A DNA stretch of 53,817 nt from Deltaproteobacteria bacterium (GCA_019136325.1 JAGVUJ010000135.1:1-53817), one strand, 5' to 3'; shown: positions 1 to 7,811, counted from the stretch's first letter. The notes: generated by a model not told the origin, from the letters alone. Numbers and translations are program-made.

Positions 1-80
1 TTGCCCGCTTCAGTGCGGTTTATTAATCCGGCAAGGTATCGCCTTAAATCCTGTGTTGTGTTCAATCGTCTTTCAGGCAT
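1..80 (-). CDS. small phage-type protein, partial (cut by window edge)
   Basis: Reading leftward from an ATG at 80-78 gives an open frame starting MPERRLNTTQDLRRYLAGL and continuing past the window edge. A strong ribosome binding site (AAGGAG, 96-91) sits 10 nt before the ATG, which makes the start convincing. The visible residues resemble the N-terminus of a small protein I associate with prophages, but I cannot name a function. It lies 44 bp downstream of the next small gene on the same strand, so they are probably co-transcribed. Confidence 0.5.
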   Translation of the reverse strand, partial: MPERRLNTTQDLRRYLAGLINRTEAG

Positions 81-124
81 GATTTTCAGCCTCCTTTTTC
101 GTCATTATTTTCCGTTTACTCGCT

Positions 125-397
125 TTATTTCTTTACGCTTTGCCTGTTACCCTTACCCCTCTGTGTTTCCGCTTTTATTCTTCTTTCCCTGGCCGTCTGA
201 AGCATTGTGGCAATATCAAACTTTCCTCCGCGTATGGATCGCTCCATTAGTTCACGGTCTGGGAATTTATACCCTGCACGCTTCATGCGTTCCCGCGCTT
301 CAGTGATCCGGCGCGAAAGTTCCCGGTTCTCTGCCGTTTCTTCCCGGTCTTCGTTTAACTGGTTTTCAATCTTTTCCACTCTGTTTTTAATGTTCAT
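125..397 (-). CDS. small coiled-coil protein of the integrated element
   Basis: A 90-residue, highly charged protein begins at an ATG at 397 with AGGAGGT just upstream. Residues 1-40 are Glu/Lys/Arg/Asn-rich with heptad-like spacing and probably form a coiled coil; the C-terminus is strongly basic. There are no catalytic motifs and no membrane segment. It lies between the helicase pseudogene and another small gene, so it likely belongs to the element's replication or regulatory operon. Function unknown. Confidence 0.6.
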   Translation of the reverse strand: MNIKNRVEKIENQLNEDREETAENRELSRRITEARERMKRAGYKFPDRELMERSIRGGKFDIATMLQTARERRIKAETQRGKGNRQSVKK

Positions 398-420
398 TTG
401 CCTTTACCTCCTGTTTATAT

Positions 421-1945
421 TTACCCTTCCCAGTGACTATCCGGGATAAACTTTGCGCCCTTCACAAGTTTATAATTACGGCAAAGGCCGCGCGGGTTTG
501 TTTCCGTTCGCCATGCCTTAGCGTCAACAATCTTGACCTGGTTGACTTTCTTGTTTGGTATGAAATCAAGGGATATATACAGCCGCGCCTTCTCTTTGCT
601 GAAGTCACCGCCCCGGCCATTGTCGCGGCCTTCTGATTCCCTCCTTCAGCTTGTTATGGATTTCCTGAATGTATTGCGCCACCTTCCAGAAGTCTGTTGT
701 CACTTCCAGAAAATCAACAATAAATATTTTCTTTTCTGCTGTGATTAAATCGGCAAAGCTCACCGCCCGGTGGTAGGGTTTAAACTTCCATTCTGTTAAT
801 GGCATATCAAAGAGTTCAAGCCGCTTGCGAAATTCAGTGTCGCCCATTTCAGAATTGAGATAAACGATCTCATGCTTTGCCATGTTCTCTTTGACTATGT
901 TCAGAAGGAAGGCCGTCTTTCCGGCTGATTTGCTCCCGGCCACTATGACAATATTTCCCGGATATAGTTTGCAATAGGTATCAATGCCCAGGGGAAGGGC
1001 AAGAGGAAAATCATCTGTCGGCGCGTTCAGGAAATTGACTTCTTCAATATCTTTTTCGATCCGGCGGTAACACCCGCGCTTGTTACCATATCTTTCAAGC
1101 AAGGGATTTTCACCCTCACAAAATCTTGACAAAGCCATGTTTGCCGCCTTCATATTTTCTCTTGTGGTCAGTTGTAGCTCCTTGTGGCAATCTGTGGTCA
1201 TGAAGTTGCCACTTGTGGTCAATATCCATTCCCTGATTTCAGCGGCAAGATTCCTCTCCCGGCTCTCTGCACGTTTCAAAACGCTGTCAATTTTTATTCT
1301 GATTTCATCTTGCGGGAAGGGTGGATTTGAATTTTTTGCCAGTATATCAAGGATATATTCTGTAAATGGAATTTCACACCCGCCCTTGATTAGACAGTTT
1401 GCGGCATGAAAAATATCTGAATCACGTCTGCCATGAATAAAATATTTGTGGTCACTTGTGGTCTTTGTGGCCTGTTGTGGCTTGTCTTGACTACACCCTC
1501 TATATATAGAATTATTTATTATATTATTAAATGCGCTTAGAAGCGCATTAGGCACTCGAATGTCCACGCCGGGCATTATGCCCGCCTGAACAGTCAATTT
1601 TGAATCTGTCGGATATTGGAAATATAAATGCCACCCGCCGCGCGGTGTTCGCGCTGTCGGTATGTCCAGGGAATCCGGCAAAAGTTTCTGAACAGCGTCA
1701 AAGCCTTCCTGGGTATCGCAATCAACAACAAATAAGCCTGAAATTTGCCCTGTGACAATTCCTATCATTGCATTAGGCCACTTGTGCCACCAGTTCTTGA
1801 TCTCGTCTGCTGTGGCCTTCTTGCGCTGATAGTATGCCCATTTAAAACAAGGCTGTTTATTTTTCTGTATAGGAATGACGGATAGGTTATTTTTTACGGC
1901 GTAATTCAAGGCCGCGTTTGTGAGTATATTCTTTGTATCATTCAT
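421..1945 (-). pseudogene. primase-polymerase/helicase of a phage or plasmid, frameshifted and internally deleted
   Basis: The N-terminus (about residues 1-135) is a bifunctional primase-polymerase domain with the acidic motif VVDCDT and the motif GGWHLYF. The C-terminal half is a RecA/DnaB-like ATPase with Walker A GSKSAGKT and Walker B IFIVDFLE. Two lesions are visible. After GVDIR the expected glycine-rich third prim-pol motif is absent and the linker VPNALLSAF follows directly. Near 632-642 the frame is lost after KLKEGI: that frame stops at 605, while the conserved end (GRDNGRGGDFS ... VDAKAWRT) continues in another frame to a stop at 421. The product would be catalytically dead for priming and missing its helicase C-terminus. 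Family assignment is firm; that both lesions are deletions is inferred from what such proteins normally contain. Confidence 0.75.
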
Positions 1946-1975
1946 AAGCCCTATGCTTACCTCTCGTTATCTTTT

Positions 1976-2137
1976 TTATTGCGCTGAAATGTTCTCTGTG
2001 GCCTTCTCTGGAGTAAAAGAAGGCACGTTTAAACTATTCTCCAGCAGTTCAATTTCTTTTTCCGTGATCTCGATCAGTTGCCGCTTGAGAAATATTTTTC
2101 TCTCGATTATTTCATTTGCTGTCATGGATTCTGTCAT
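1976..2137 (-). CDS. small coiled-coil protein upstream of the primase
   Basis: This 53-residue frame starts at an ATG overlapping the stop of the preceding HTH gene in an ATGA arrangement, indicating translational coupling. The sequence is an amphipathic helix rich in Glu, Lys and Ile followed by a short polar tail. It is 30 bp upstream of the primase start and in the same operon. No family is recognised. It is short and could be spurious, but the overlap and composition favour a real gene. Confidence 0.45.
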   Translation of the reverse strand: MTESMTANEIIERKIFLKRQLIEITEKEIELLENSLNVPSFTPEKATENISAQ

Positions 2138-2265
2138 CTCGCGGCCTCGCTATACTGTTTTTCAATCCATTCCATGACCGCGCCGGGATTGAAGCGCAAA
2201 TATTTGCCGATCCTGACGCGCGGTATTGCGTCTTTGCCTGTCTGCATGGTGCGAAAGTAAAGCAT
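2134..2265 (-). pseudogene. excisionase/helix-turn-helix fragment lacking its first helices
   Basis: The 43-residue frame reads MLYFRTMQTGKDAIPRVRIG and continues KYLRFNPGAVMEWIEKQ. This is the wing and C-terminal helix of the small helix-turn-helix proteins (excisionase/MerR-like) usually found before phage replication genes. The N-terminal helix-turn-helix is missing and an in-frame TAG lies two codons upstream of the ATG, so the gene is 5'-truncated. It is first in the minus-strand operon that ends in the primase pseudogene. DNA binding is unlikely to survive. Family assignment rests on the RIGKYLRFNP...WIE pattern. Confidence 0.55.
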
Positions 2266-2334
2266 TGTTGCCTATATCTAAACATATATTTGCTGTTTTA
2301 TATACTCTAAGATGTTGAATTTATTAATTAATAT

Positions 2335-2378
2335 GTTACATTTCCGGTGGTTTGCGGAAAACGTTACGTTTGCGGTGG
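2335..2378. repeat. pair of 16-bp imperfect direct repeats (iteron-like)
   Basis: GTTACATTTCCGGTGG (2335-2350) and GTTACGTTTGCGGTGG (2363-2378) differ at two positions and start 28 bp apart. They lie directly upstream of the HTH/primase operon. That spacing, near three helical turns, suits a repressor or replication-initiator binding site. Two copies are too few to call an origin. Confidence 0.4.
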
Positions 2379-2404
2379 GTGTTTTATGGGTAGTTTACTT
2401 CAGA

Positions 2405-2433
2405 TAATAAAAAAGCCGCGATTAAGGCGGCTC
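2405..2433 (-). terminator. rho-independent terminator of the AT-rich orphan gene
   Basis: On the minus strand AGCCGC and GCGGCT (2432-2414) form a six-base stem followed by a T-rich run (TTTTTTATTAT). It lies 25 bp after the stop of the 2458-3165 gene. Confidence 0.7.
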
Positions 2434-2457
2434 TTTATTAAGTGTTTTTAATTTGTA

Positions 2458-3165
2458 TTAGATGTTTTTCTTTTTCCAAGGATAAAATTTAAAATTTTCC
2501 TGATCTAAATATGTGATAATCCTATCAGTAGAAATGCTTGTTTTAAAGTCATCTAAAACAATTCTTTTCACTTCTTCTGCCATTTTGTTTTTTGATAAAT
2601 TTCCCAAAGCTTTTTTTGCTTTCTGATTATCGATGTTCGTGAGCTGTATATAAGCCTTGCGAACAGCTTCTCTTTTTTTCTGTTCATTCCGTTTTTTTGT
2701 TTCATTAGATTTACTTGTGCGATCAATATCGGACTTAATCCTTGGAATGATCCCAGCCCATAAATAAGATTTAAGCAAAAAATCACAGAAATCATATTCA
2801 ACTTTTATAAGGAAGTAGTTTTTGTACTTTGCAATGGGATAATTTTTCATGACCTTATCAAAAAATTCACAGAGCTTTAAAAGCACATTAGCATAAAAAA
2901 CTTGCTGGGTTTTTATTATGTCATTATGTGATAATATTGATATTCCTTCATAGATACCTGTTTTAATAAATTCACTTAGTATATTGTCATAATTAATACT
3001 CATGACATCATTCTGCCACTTATTTTTATATACTGGCATTTTCGCTTCAATCGATTCGTTTTTAATACGCTCTTTTAATTCATTTGCGATTGTCTTTAAG
3101 ATTGATCGTTTACTGCTTATATATGGTGGAAGTGAGTCTGTCTGTTTTGAGTTTTTCTTTTTCAT
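2458..3165 (-). CDS. AT-rich orphan protein of the integrated element
   Basis: A 235-residue Lys/Asn/Ile-rich protein with no transmembrane segment and no motif I recognise. The middle (about residues 75-150) is helical with aromatic residues and the region 160-190 is highly basic. I chose the ATG at 3165 because AGGGA lies 7 nt upstream; an in-frame TTG at 3180 lacks such a site. Base composition is clearly more AT-rich than the chromosome to the right, which suggests recent acquisition. It sits between the tRNA junction and the primase operon, where integrative elements often carry cargo or regulatory genes. Function unknown. Confidence 0.6.
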   Translation of the reverse strand: MKKKNSKQTDSLPPYISSKRSILKTIANELKERIKNESIEAKMPVYKNKWQNDVMSINYDNILSEFIKTGIYEGISILSHNDIIKTQQVFYANVLLKLCEFFDKVMKNYPIAKYKNYFLIKVEYDFCDFLLKSYLWAGIIPRIKSDIDRTSKSNETKKRNEQKKREAVRKAYIQLTNIDNQKAKKALGNLSKNKMAEEVKRIVLDDFKTSISTDRIITYLDQENFKFYPWKKKNI

Positions 3166-3194
3166 TGCTATCCCTCGCAATTATCCCAGGGTGT

Positions 3195-3256
3195 TTGAAG
3201 GGGCAAGCGGCGGGATATGGCCGCGTTTCGAGAGCTACTCTAGCCCCTTCATTTTA
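3195..3256. promoter_or_regulatory. structured leader: 9-bp inverted repeat enclosing a nested hairpin
   Basis: TGAAGGGGC and GCCCCTTCA enclose about 37 nt that contain a second stem, GCGGC...GCCGC. It lies about 35 bp upstream of the start of the 2458-3165 gene and would be in its transcript. The fold is a closed stem with an internal hairpin, not a terminator, since no T-run follows. It may be a structured regulatory RNA of the element. Confidence 0.4.
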
Positions 3257-3409
3257 TGATCAGTCAAATGCTTGTGACCAAAATTTGACCATAAACATCA
3301 AAAAGCCTGTAAAGAACCATAAATCTACATTGAATATCACGCAACATTTTTCTTTATATTATTTGGTCATTTTTTATTTTGTCCTCTGTTATTTCAAGCA
3401 CTTGTCATT

Positions 3410-3454
3410 TTCACACGGTAGAAGTCACTGGTTCAATCCCAGTACCGCCTACCA
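3410..3454 (+). tRNA. 3' half of tRNA-Val(CAC), displaced attachment-site remnant
   Basis: From position 32 of the anticodon loop onward the sequence is a regular tRNA: anticodon CAC at 3412-3414, anticodon stem 3' strand GGTAG, T-arm ACTGG-TTCAATC-CCAGT, acceptor strand ACCGCCT, discriminator A and encoded CCA (3452-3454). Nothing upstream provides the 5' half (it should begin near AGGCGGT). Integrases commonly recombine in the anticodon loop and leave such a displaced 3' half at the far junction, so I read this as the attachment site between element (left) and chromosome (right). It is not a functional tRNA. Confidence 0.75.
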
Positions 3455-3465
3455 ATGAAATTTGG

Positions 3466-3497
3466 GGGGTTATGGCTTTTAGCCGTAACCCCTTTAC
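3466..3497 (+). terminator. terminator after the tRNA remnant
   Basis: GGGGTTATGGC and GCCGTAACCCC pair over 11 positions (one G-T) around a five-base loop, followed by CTTTACTTTT. It is presumably the original terminator of the tRNA-Val gene. Confidence 0.7.
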
Positions 3498-3599
3498 TTT
3501 TCATCACGGCCGTTGAACCGGTTTTGTAAGACATCTTATTGTATTTTCTGCACTCTGATCCGCACAAATAAATGAAATTTCTAAAAAAAAGTTGTATCG

Positions 3600-3645
3600 A
3601 CAGGAGAAGTTCATTGACAAAACTTCTCCTGTAATGGTATGTAAT
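3600..3645 (+). promoter_or_regulatory. promoter inside a 12-bp palindrome, upstream of the beta-oxidation operon
   Basis: ACAGGAGAAGTT (3600-3611) and AACTTCTCCTGT (3621-3632) form a perfect inverted repeat around a 9-bp centre. The centre contains TTGACA (3614-3619), and a weak -10 (TATGTA) follows 18 bp later. A -35 box in the middle of a palindrome is the classic geometry of a repressor operator, for example of a TetR- or GntR-type fatty-acid regulator. No regulator gene is next to it. The first gene starts about 105 bp downstream. Confidence 0.5.
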
Positions 3646-3737
3646 TATAGATTGAGGATCAAGAGGTCTTACCATAGTTGATGATCATTTATCCCTCTCC
3701 AAATAACTAAAGAACACCGATACAAGGAGGATGTTTT

Positions 3738-4949
3738 ATGGATTTAAGAGATGCGTATTTTGTAGATGGAGTGCGTACATGGTTCGGAAAAGCCAGACAG
3801 GATGGCCATTACTGGACCACACGCGCGGATGATTTAGTGACGAAAGTCATGAAAGAACTCGTGAGAAGGAACCCGACAGTTCCATGGGACGAAGTGGATG
3901 ACAACATCTGGGGCGCAACGACGCAGGTCGGAGATCAGGGAACCACAATGGGTAGAGTGACAGTTCTCACTGCGGGTTTGTCGGAAAAGGTCGCCGGATT
4001 CTCGGTGGACAGAATGTGCGCGGGTGGCATGACCTGCCAGGCCATCGGTTCATCGTTTATCAAGACAGGCTGTGCCGACATCATTATTGCCGGCGGTGTG
4101 GAGCACATGGCTCATCACCCCATGGGCGCAGGCGCCGACCCGAATCCGCGGGTTGTCACCGAGAAGATGGTGGAGGTCAAGTATTTCAACATGGGCAACA
4201 CGGCGGAAAAACTCCATGACTGGATGCCGGAAAACGGCGAGCAGCCGGTTACCAAAGATGAATCGGATGAATACGCCTACCATTGCCTGCAGAAATATTT
4301 CAAGGCATTGGATGAGGGCTACTATGCCAAGCACTGTATTGATATGACGGTATTTTCTCCCAACGGGTGGAAGGTTGCTAACTATGATGAACAGGCCAAA
4401 CGCGGAACCACATTGGAGAGCATTAAAGGACTCCGGAAGTTTCCCTTCAAGGCGGAAGGTCGTGTCACAGCGGCGAATGCGTCGGGATTGAATGACGGTG
4501 CGTGCGTGTCACTGCTCATGTCGGGCAAGAAATGCAAAGAACTGGGCATCAAACCCAAAATGAAGTTTGTCGGCGCGGGTTTCATCGGCGTCGATCCGTC
4601 GATCATGGGTTGGGGTCCTGTTCCCGCAACGGAAAAGGTGCTGAAGAATTTCGGCATGAAATTTGAAGATCTTGATATTATCGAGCTGAACGAGGCTTTC
4701 GCCGTGCAGGCTGTCGGTTTTATGAAACACTTTGGTATGAAGACTCCTGTCGATCCCAGGCTTAATCCCTATGGCGGAACCATTGCAATGGGTCACCCGC
4801 TGGCCAGCTCCGGTGTTCGCCTGAGCATGCAGTTGGCGCAGGACTTCGAGTTGAATCCGAAGGCGAAGTACGGACTGACCACCATGTGCATCGGTCTCGG
4901 TATGGGTGGTTCGATCATTTGGGAAAACGTCGTAGGGAAAAAATTATAG
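3738..4949 (+). CDS. fadA: acetyl-CoA acyltransferase (3-ketoacyl-CoA thiolase)
   Basis: A 403-residue thiolase, full length for the family. It cleaves 3-ketoacyl-CoA with CoA to acetyl-CoA and a shortened acyl-CoA in the last step of beta-oxidation, in the cytoplasm. The nucleophilic Cys is at about residue 94 (DRMCAGGMTC). NEAFAVQA and GHPLASSG (His about 353) precede the second catalytic Cys at about 384 (TTMCIGLGMGG). AAGGAGG 8 nt before the ATG supports the start. It is 12 bp upstream of the fused hydratase/dehydrogenase, and together they form the trifunctional FadAB set. In a syntroph the pair could also run in reverse. The symbol is by function, not strict orthology. Confidence 0.93.
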   Translation: MDLRDAYFVDGVRTWFGKARQDGHYWTTRADDLVTKVMKELVRRNPTVPWDEVDDNIWGATTQVGDQGTTMGRVTVLTAGLSEKVAGFSVDRMCAGGMTCQAIGSSFIKTGCADIIIAGGVEHMAHHPMGAGADPNPRVVTEKMVEVKYFNMGNTAEKLHDWMPENGEQPVTKDESDEYAYHCLQKYFKALDEGYYAKHCIDMTVFSPNGWKVANYDEQAKRGTTLESIKGLRKFPFKAEGRVTAANASGLNDGACVSLLMSGKKCKELGIKPKMKFVGAGFIGVDPSIMGWGPVPATEKVLKNFGMKFEDLDIIELNEAFAVQAVGFMKHFGMKTPVDPRLNPYGGTIAMGHPLASSGVRLSMQLAQDFELNPKAKYGLTTMCIGLGMGGSIIWENVVGKKL

Positions 4950-4961
4950 GAGGTTAATGCT

Positions 4962-7043
4962 ATGGCTAAATATATAACAGAATGTAAACTCAATTTCTTC
5001 CAGTCCAAGAAGGCTGGGAAAATAGCGATTGTTACCATGGACAACGGGCAGCTCTACAATATTCCCAATACATGGGGATTTGAAGCGCTGGAATCACTCA
5101 ACAAGGTTATCGACATTGTAGAGAAAGACAAGGATATAAAAGGATGGATCCTTACCGGGAAGCCTTACATCTTCAACGTGGGTGCGGATATCATGAGCGT
5201 TGACCCGACGATTAAACGGGATGAGGCCGTCAAGATTGGCGCAACCGGCCATGCGGCATTCAAGCGGATTATGAATCTCAAGATTCCGACACTGGCCGCC
5301 ATCAACGGCGCGGCCATGGGCGGCGGCGTCGAAGTAGGGCTTTATCACAACTACCGCACGATATCCAAGAGCCCGGGCGGGTGTGATCATTACGCGCTGC
5401 CCGAGTGCTTCCTCGGTCTCGTGCCGGGTTGGGGCGGAACGCAACTGGTCACCAAGCTTTGCGGGCCGGAAGCAGCCATTGAGCTGATTATCACGAATCC
5501 GCTCAATATGAACAAAATGATCAATTCCAAGAAAGCCGTCGAGATGGGCCTCGCGGATAAACTTATTGCCCCTGCAGAGTTCATGGATGAATCCATCGCA
5601 TTGCTGGAGCGCATCATTGCCGGCGAAGAAAAGATCGAACGCAAAAAAGTCGATCCGAAGATGAGCGACGAGCTCTACAACAAAACCAAGGAAATGATTG
5701 TCGGCAAAGTTCATTCCGGCGCTATCGCACCCTACCGGGCGCTTGAACTCATCAAGGGCGCAGCGGGATGGTCTCTGGATGAAGGATTCCAGAAAGAGGA
5801 CGAAACGCTGGCCGACATGATTACGTCCGAGCAGTTCAGGTGCGGCCTCTATTCATTTGACCTGACCCAGCGCCGCGCCAAGAAGCTCCCGGGCAGACCG
5901 CCGAAAGAAGTCAAGGGCAACAAGATCAACAAGATCGGCGTTATCGGCGCCGGTCTGATGGCTTCTCAGATGGCTCTGTTGTTTGCACAGCGCTATCAGT
6001 GCCCCGTGGTCATGAAAGATATCAAACAGGAATTTGTGGACAAGGGCCTTGCGTACTGCAGGGAACAGCTTGCTAAGACCGCCAAAAAAGGCAAGTTGTC
6101 TGCAGCGGATGCCAAATGGATCGGTGAGGAACTCATCACCGGCACATTAACCTATGAGCCGTTCAAGGACTGTGATTTCGTCATCGAGGCTGTTTTCGAG
6201 GAAATGGGCATTAAACAGAAAATTTTCGGCGATCTGGAAGCAGCCTGTAAACCGGAGTGTCTGTTCCTGACAAACACCTCATCTCTGGATGTCGCCGAGA
6301 TGGGTAAAAACCTGAAGGATCCCTCCCGCGTGGTGGGCTTCCATTTCTTCAACCCCATCGCTGTCCTGCCACTGGTTGAAATCATCAAGACCGACAAGAC
6401 CAGCGATGTCGTTCTGGCAACAGCATTTGACATTGCCAAGAAGATCAAGAAGACACCGGTTCTGGTGAAAAATGCGCCCGCGTTCCTGGTCAACAGGATT
6501 CTGCTGGCCTGGATGGATGGTATCTTCCAGTGTATCGACGAAGGTGCCGACTTCATGCAGGTCGATAACGCAGTGTTCGATCTGGGCTTCCCCATGTCGC
6601 CGTTCACACTGGCTGCGCTGGTGGGTCCCGCTATCGCGCTGCATGTTCAGGAAACACTCAACAAGTATTTCCCCGACCGGTTCCCGGTCAATCCCGGACT
6701 CAAAAACCTCGTGGCGAAGGGCAAGAAGCAGTTGGTCGCCTTTACCGACAAGGGTATCGATGTGGATCCCGAGATCAAAGCCGGCTGGCCGCAGGGCAGC
6801 AAGAAATTTACAGACGACGAAATCAAGGCGCGTGTATTGGAGCGTGTTGCCAAAGAAGTCGACTTGATTCTCAAAGAAGGTGTCGTGGCGGAACCGAAAG
6901 ATGTGGATACCGGCGTCATTATGGGAGCCGGTTGGCCGTTCTTCATGGGCGGTATTACCCCGTACCTGGATCAGAAAGGAATTGCGAAAAAGGTTACCGG
7001 GAAGGATTTCCATCCGAAAGGTTTCTTATCAGTAGAGAAGTAA
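4962..7043 (+). CDS. fadB: fused enoyl-CoA hydratase / 3-hydroxyacyl-CoA dehydrogenase
   Basis: A 693-residue FadB/FadJ-type multifunctional protein. Residues about 15-210 are a crotonase domain (AAINGAAMGGGVEVG oxyanion region; LPECFLGLVPGWGG and AIELIIT carrying the two expected catalytic Glu). Residues about 324-690 are the NAD-dependent dehydrogenase (GVIGAGLMASQ Rossmann loop, NTSSLDVAEM, catalytic GFHFFNP). The Rossmann loop has Ala where many family members have the third Gly, a small deviation. It hydrates enoyl-CoA and oxidises the 3-hydroxy intermediate, handing substrate to the adjacent thiolase. AGGAGG precedes the ATG. A terminator follows, so the operon is just these two genes. 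Confidence 0.93.
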   Translation: MAKYITECKLNFFQSKKAGKIAIVTMDNGQLYNIPNTWGFEALESLNKVIDIVEKDKDIKGWILTGKPYIFNVGADIMSVDPTIKRDEAVKIGATGHAAFKRIMNLKIPTLAAINGAAMGGGVEVGLYHNYRTISKSPGGCDHYALPECFLGLVPGWGGTQLVTKLCGPEAAIELIITNPLNMNKMINSKKAVEMGLADKLIAPAEFMDESIALLERIIAGEEKIERKKVDPKMSDELYNKTKEMIVGKVHSGAIAPYRALELIKGAAGWSLDEGFQKEDETLADMITSEQFRCGLYSFDLTQRRAKKLPGRPPKEVKGNKINKIGVIGAGLMASQMALLFAQRYQCPVVMKDIKQEFVDKGLAYCREQLAKTAKKGKLSAADAKWIGEELITGTLTYEPFKDCDFVIEAVFEEMGIKQKIFGDLEAACKPECLFLTNTSSLDVAEMGKNLKDPSRVVGFHFFNPIAVLPLVEIIKTDKTSDVVLATAFDIAKKIKKTPVLVKNAPAFLVNRILLAWMDGIFQCIDEGADFMQVDNAVFDLGFPMSPFTLAALVGPAIALHVQETLNKYFPDRFPVNPGLKNLVAKGKKQLVAFTDKGIDVDPEIKAGWPQGSKKFTDDEIKARVLERVAKEVDLILKEGVVAEPKDVDTGVIMGAGWPFFMGGITPYLDQKGIAKKVTGKDFHPKGFLSVEK

Positions 7044-7063
7044 TGTAACGATATTTGCACGTG

Positions 7064-7104
7064 AGATGCCGGGCAACGTGATGGTTGTCCGGCATCTTTT
7101 TTTT
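7064..7104 (+). terminator. terminator of the fadA-fadB operon
   Basis: GATGCCGGGCAAC pairs with GTTGTCCGGCATC around a short loop with a minor mismatch, immediately followed by eight T residues. A strong intrinsic terminator 20 bp after the fadB stop. Confidence 0.88.
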
Positions 7105-7217
7105 AAAACCCTTAAAATAATTTTCTTAACAAGTTAATCGACAGAAAAGCGCCGATTGATTAAATAGAACCTCGGTTAATACGCATCCCTATGTCCATCT
7201 TGTATTCTAATATTTCA

Positions 7218-7246
7218 TTGACATATAAAAGCTAATTTCTTATAAT
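7218..7246 (+). promoter_or_regulatory. perfect-consensus housekeeping promoter
   Basis: TTGACA (7218-7223), exactly 17 bp, then TATAAT (7241-7246): a full match to the sigma-70 consensus. It lies in the AT-rich gap 7105-7333, and the next gene starts 87 bp downstream. A perfect match predicts strong expression unless it is repressed. Confidence 0.75.
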
Positions 7247-7333
7247 CGTTTCTACGATAAATTAATATCTTATCAAGCAAACCATCTCTTTTACTTTAAG
7301 AAAGGATGATCCAGCTGTCAGAGGATAAATCTA

Positions 7334-7621
7334 ATGCCCGGTATGGAAGTCAGGCTTGAAAGAGTTGTAGTCGAGACCGACCGCTATAGAGTAGAGGGAC
7401 AAATTAATTTACCCCAGGAAGGTTATCGCAGCCGTCTTTCCGATTATTTGAATCGTAAAGACCAGGAATTTATAATCCTTTTAAACGTTGAGTTGTTGTC
7501 GCTTGACGGATCGGGGCGTGACTGGCAGACTCCTGTTCTCATGCTTGCGAGGCGGCATATCAGACTGGTTGTGCCTGTTAATGATAATGCTGCATCCGCC
7601 GAAAAAGGTCATGAACAATAG
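7334..7621 (+). CDS. small conserved protein, DUF6812-like
   Basis: A 95-residue soluble protein with residues 4-40 reading RLERVVVETDRYRVEG then LPQEGYRSRLSDYLN, a signature I associate with a small uncharacterised family (DUF6812 as I recall it). The predicted fold is beta-rich with a hydrophobic central strand (FIILLNVELLSL). There are no Cys/His clusters and no signal peptide. A GAGG site lies about 10 nt upstream of the ATG. It stands alone between the beta-oxidation operon and the SDR gene, driven by the consensus promoter upstream. Function unknown. Confidence 0.7.
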   Translation: MPGMEVRLERVVVETDRYRVEGQINLPQEGYRSRLSDYLNRKDQEFIILLNVELLSLDGSGRDWQTPVLMLARRHIRLVVPVNDNAASAEKGHEQ

Positions 7622-7811
7622 TTGTGTTTCAAAGAATAATCCTTTTTTTCTTAGTCATGTGTTCGTCGGCTTAAATGTTTCTGTGCCACGCGAATGCGCC
7701 TCAGTATATTGTCATGTGGAAAATCTTTTCAATGTGTAAAATGCCTGCCGGATCAAAAAAACCGGTACCAAATTTAAAAGATATCAATAAAACCATGTTA
7801 AGGAGTTTGAA

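Larger units (their letters stand above)
1..3454. mobile_element. right end of an integrated, decaying phage-like element
   Basis: The interval runs from the left window edge to the displaced 3' half of a tRNA-Val gene. Its genes are all on the minus strand and are of phage/plasmid type: two small proteins, a primase-polymerase/helicase, a small coiled-coil gene, an HTH fragment and an AT-rich orphan. Several carry deletions. No integrase is seen here, so it would lie to the left together with the other attachment site. The boundary at about 3410 is inferred from the tRNA fragment; the left boundary lies outside the window. Confidence 0.65.

Noticed and set aside
605..607. UGA in the primase/helicase gene as a third selenocysteine codon
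   Set aside because: The conserved C-terminus continues in a different frame, so the stop results from a frameshift near 632-642, not from recoding.
2335..2378. Plasmid-type replication origin
   Set aside because: Only two repeats and no DnaA-box cluster are visible, so an operator is equally likely.
6279..7013. Long minus-strand open frame of 244 codons opposite fadB
   Set aside because: It is antisense to a certain gene, with His/Gln/Arg-rich composition typical of shadow frames in a biased gene.
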